46,514 nt of DNA, from contig JAUCBJ010004882.1 in the NCBI GenBank assembly GCA_032718475.1, positions 1 through 46,514 on the forward strand. The letters are read 5' to 3'. The position numbers were made by a program, and so were the translations under genes. This document shows, piece by piece, positions 43,863 to 46,514 of this stretch. Source of the stretch: Nemertoderma westbladi (Eukaryota; Xenacoelomorpha; Nemertodermatida; Nemertodermatidae). The number at the start of each line of letters is the position of its first letter. Positions within the stretch are counted from its first letter, which is position 1. The notes under the pieces are model-generated. The model did no database searches and had not been told where the DNA came from. It worked only from the letters and a program-made list of their open reading frames with translations.

Positions 43863-46470
43863 AAGTAATAAGGACAGTGTAGTGTGGGTCTAACTGATGT
43901 AGAGAAAGTAAGGACAGTGTAGTGTGGGTCTAACTAATGTAGAGAAAGTAAGGACAGTGTAGTGTGGGTCTAACTAATGTAGAGAAAGTAAGGACAGTGT
44001 AGTGTGGGTCTAACTAATGTAGAGAAAGTAAGGACAGTGTAGTGTGGGTCTAACTAATGTAGAGAAAGTAAGGACAGTGTAGTGTGGGTCTAACTAATGT
44101 AGAGAAAGTAAGGACAGTGTAGTGTGGGTCTAACTAATGTAGAGAAAGTAAGGACAGTGTAGTGTGGGTCTAACTAATGTAGAGAAAGTAAGGACAGTGT
44201 AGTGTGGGTCTAACTAATGTAGAGAAAGTAAGGACAGTGTAGTGTGGGTCTAACTAATGTAGAGAAAGTAAGGACAGTGTAGTGTGGGTCTAACTAAGAG
44301 AAAGTAAGGACAGTGTAGTGTGGGTCTAACTAATGTAGAGAAAGTAAGGACAGTGTAGTGTGGGTCTAACTAATGTAGAGAAAGTAAGGACAGTGTAGTG
44401 TGGGTCTAACTAATGTAGAGAAAGTAAGGACAGTGTAGTGTGGGTCTAACTAATGTAGAGAAAGTAAGGACAGTGTAGTGTGGGTCTAACTAATGTAGAG
44501 AAAGTAAGGACAGTGTAGTGTGGGTCTAACTATGTAGAGAAAGTAAGGACAGTGTAGTGTGGGTCTAACTAATGTAGAGAAAGTAAGGACAGTGTAGTGT
44601 GGGTCTAACTAATGTAGAGAAAGTAAGGACAGTGTAGTGTGGGTCTAACTAATGTAGAGAAAGTAAGGACAGTGTAGTGTGGGTCTAACTAATGTAGAGA
44701 AAGTAAGGACAGTGTAGTGTGGGTCTAACTAATGTAGAGAAAGTAAGGACAGTGTAGTGTGGGTCTAACTAATGTAGAGAAAGTAAGGACAGTGTAGTGT
44801 GGGTCTAACTAATGTAGAGAAAGTAAGGACAGTGTAGTGTGGGTCTAACTAATGTAGAGAAAGTAAGGACAGTGTAGTGTGGGTCTAACTAATGTAGAGA
44901 AAGTAAGGACAGTGTAGTGTGGGTCTAACTAAGAGAAAGTAAGGACAGTGTAGTGTGGGTCTAACTAATGTAGAGAAAGTAAGGACAGTGTAGTGTGGGT
45001 CTAACTAATGTAGAGAAAGTAAGGACAGTGTAGTGTGGGTCTAACTAATGTAGAGAAAGTAAGGACAGTGTAGTGTGGGTCTAACTAATGTAGAGAAAGT
45101 AAGGACAGTGTAGTGTGGGTCTAACTAATGTAGAGAAAGTAAGGACAGTGTAGTGTGGGTCTAACTAAGAGTAAAGTAAGGACAGTGTAGTGTGGGTCTA
45201 ACTAATGTAGAGAAAGTAAGGACAGTGTAGTGTGGGTCTAACTAATGTAGAGAAAGTAAGGACAGTGTAGTGTGGGTCTAACTAATGTAGAGAAAGTAAG
45301 GACAGTGTAGTGTGGGTCTAACTAATGTAGAGAAAGTAAGGACAGTGTAGTGTGGGTCTAACTAATGTAGAAAAGTAAGGACAGTGTAGTGTGGGTCTAA
45401 CTAATGTAGAGAAAGTAAGGACAGTGTAGTGTGGGTCTAACTAAGAGAAAGTAAGGACAGTGTAGTGTGGGTCTAACTAATGTAGAGAAAGTAAGGACAG
45501 TGTAGTGTGGGTCTAACTAATGTAGAGAAAGTAAGGACAGTGTAGTGTGGGTCTAACTAAGAGGAAAGTAAGGACAGTGTAGTGTGGGTCTAACTAATGT
45601 AGAGAAAGTAAGGACAGTGTAGTGTGGGTCTAACTAATGTAGAGAAAGTAAGGACAGTGTAGTGTGGGTCTAACTAATGTAGAGAAAGTAAGGACAGTGT
45701 AGTGTGGGTCTAACTAATGTAGAGAAAGTAAGGACAGTGTAGTGTGGGTCTAACTAATGTAGAGAAAGTAAGGACAGTGTAGTGTGGGTCTAACTAATGT
45801 AGAGAAAGTAAGGACAGTGTAGTGTGGGTCTAACTAGAGAGAAAGTAAGGACAGTGTAGTGTGGGTCTAACTAATGTAGAGAAAGTAAGGACAGTGTAGT
45901 GTGGGTCTAACTAATGTAGAGAAAGTAAGGACAGTGTAGTGTGGGTCTAACTAATGTAGAGAAAGTAAGGACAGTGTAGTGTGGGTCTAACTAATGTAGA
46001 GAAAGTAAGGACAGTGTAGTGTGGGTCTAACTAATGTAGAGAAAGTAAGGACAGTGTAGTGTGGGTCTAACTAATGTAGAGAAAGTAAGGACAGTGTAGT
46101 GTGGGTCTAACTAATGTAGAGAAAGTAAGGACAGTGTAGTGTGGGTCTAACTAATGTAGAGAAAGTAAGGACAGTGTAGTGTGGGTCTAACTAATGTAGA
46201 GAAAGTAAGGACAGTGTAGTGTGGGTCTAACTAATGTAGAGAAAGTAAGGACAGTGTAGTGTGGGTCTAACTAATGTAGAGAAAGTAAGGACAGTGTAGT
46301 GTGGGTCTAACTAATGTAGAGAAAGTAAGGACAGTGTAGTGTGGGTCTAACTAATGTAGAGAAAGTAAGGACAGTGTAGTGTGGGTCTAACTAATGTAGA
46401 GAAAGTAAGGACAGTGTAGTGTGGGTCTAACTAATGTAGAGAAAGTAAGGACAGTGTAGTGTGGGTCTAA
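43863..46470. repeat. SatD: 40-bp tandem satellite, ~65 near-identical units
   Basis: The 40-bp unit contains GTAAGGACAGTGTAGTGTGG, then GTCTAACTAATGTAGAGAAA. Most units are identical. Exceptions sit almost only at the TAACTAATGTAGAGAAAG segment: loss of ATGT near 44295, 44930 and 45444, and small changes near 44531, 45169, 45368, 45561 and 45835. The first unit carries CTAACTGATG. The last unit breaks into AATATAGTGTAAGC at 46470. Such uniformity implies recent expansion or strong homogenisation. Confidence 0.98.
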
Positions 46471-46514
46471 AATATAGTGTAAGCACCTTTTATTCCATTT
46501 TAGTAAATCCAATG

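Overview
This window is nuclear DNA of a ciliated eukaryote, most likely an animal. The basis is a KIF19-type ciliary kinesin with an RFX-type X-box upstream, an ODR-4/ODR4 homologue, an SLC18B1-like carrier, a spliced terminal exon ending in a CaaX-type motif, LINE retrotransposons and TIR DNA elements. I cannot name the species or phylum.

Layout: 859-1059 is a LINE relic. 1125-13150 is a ~43/44-bp satellite (SatA) split by a LINE (LINE-A, 6314-8358). 13489-18510 is a 23-bp satellite (SatB) split by an element with perfect 72-bp inverted repeats (13864-14318). 18737-19018 is the last exon of an unidentified gene. 19508-20695 is a 5'-truncated LINE-B between 56-bp direct repeats. 22277-25099 is an intronless KIF19-like kinesin. 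26227-26611 is a possible terminal exon of unknown type. 26992-28640 is a decayed LINE of another family. 28782-32582 is a 20-bp satellite (SatC) split by a 2.2-kb hAT-like element with an 8-bp target duplication, which itself contains a foldback structure. 33916-35280 (minus) is an ODR4 homologue. 35477-36735 holds two MITE or foldback elements. 37732-38838 is a third, degraded LINE copy. 39397-40698 (minus) is an MFS transporter. 41594-41913 is a degenerate minisatellite. 43863-46470 is a very homogeneous 40-bp satellite (SatD).

The genes do not form an operon-like unit. KIF19 acts at cilium tips, ODR4 at the ER, and the carrier in a membrane. All three full-length genes have uninterrupted reading frames, whereas the CaaX exon has a clear splice acceptor. 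About half the window is tandem repeat. Three of the four large arrays have been entered by a mobile element, and the insertions leave readable target-site signatures. The very long reading frames over the arrays follow from repeat units without stop codons and are not annotated as genes.
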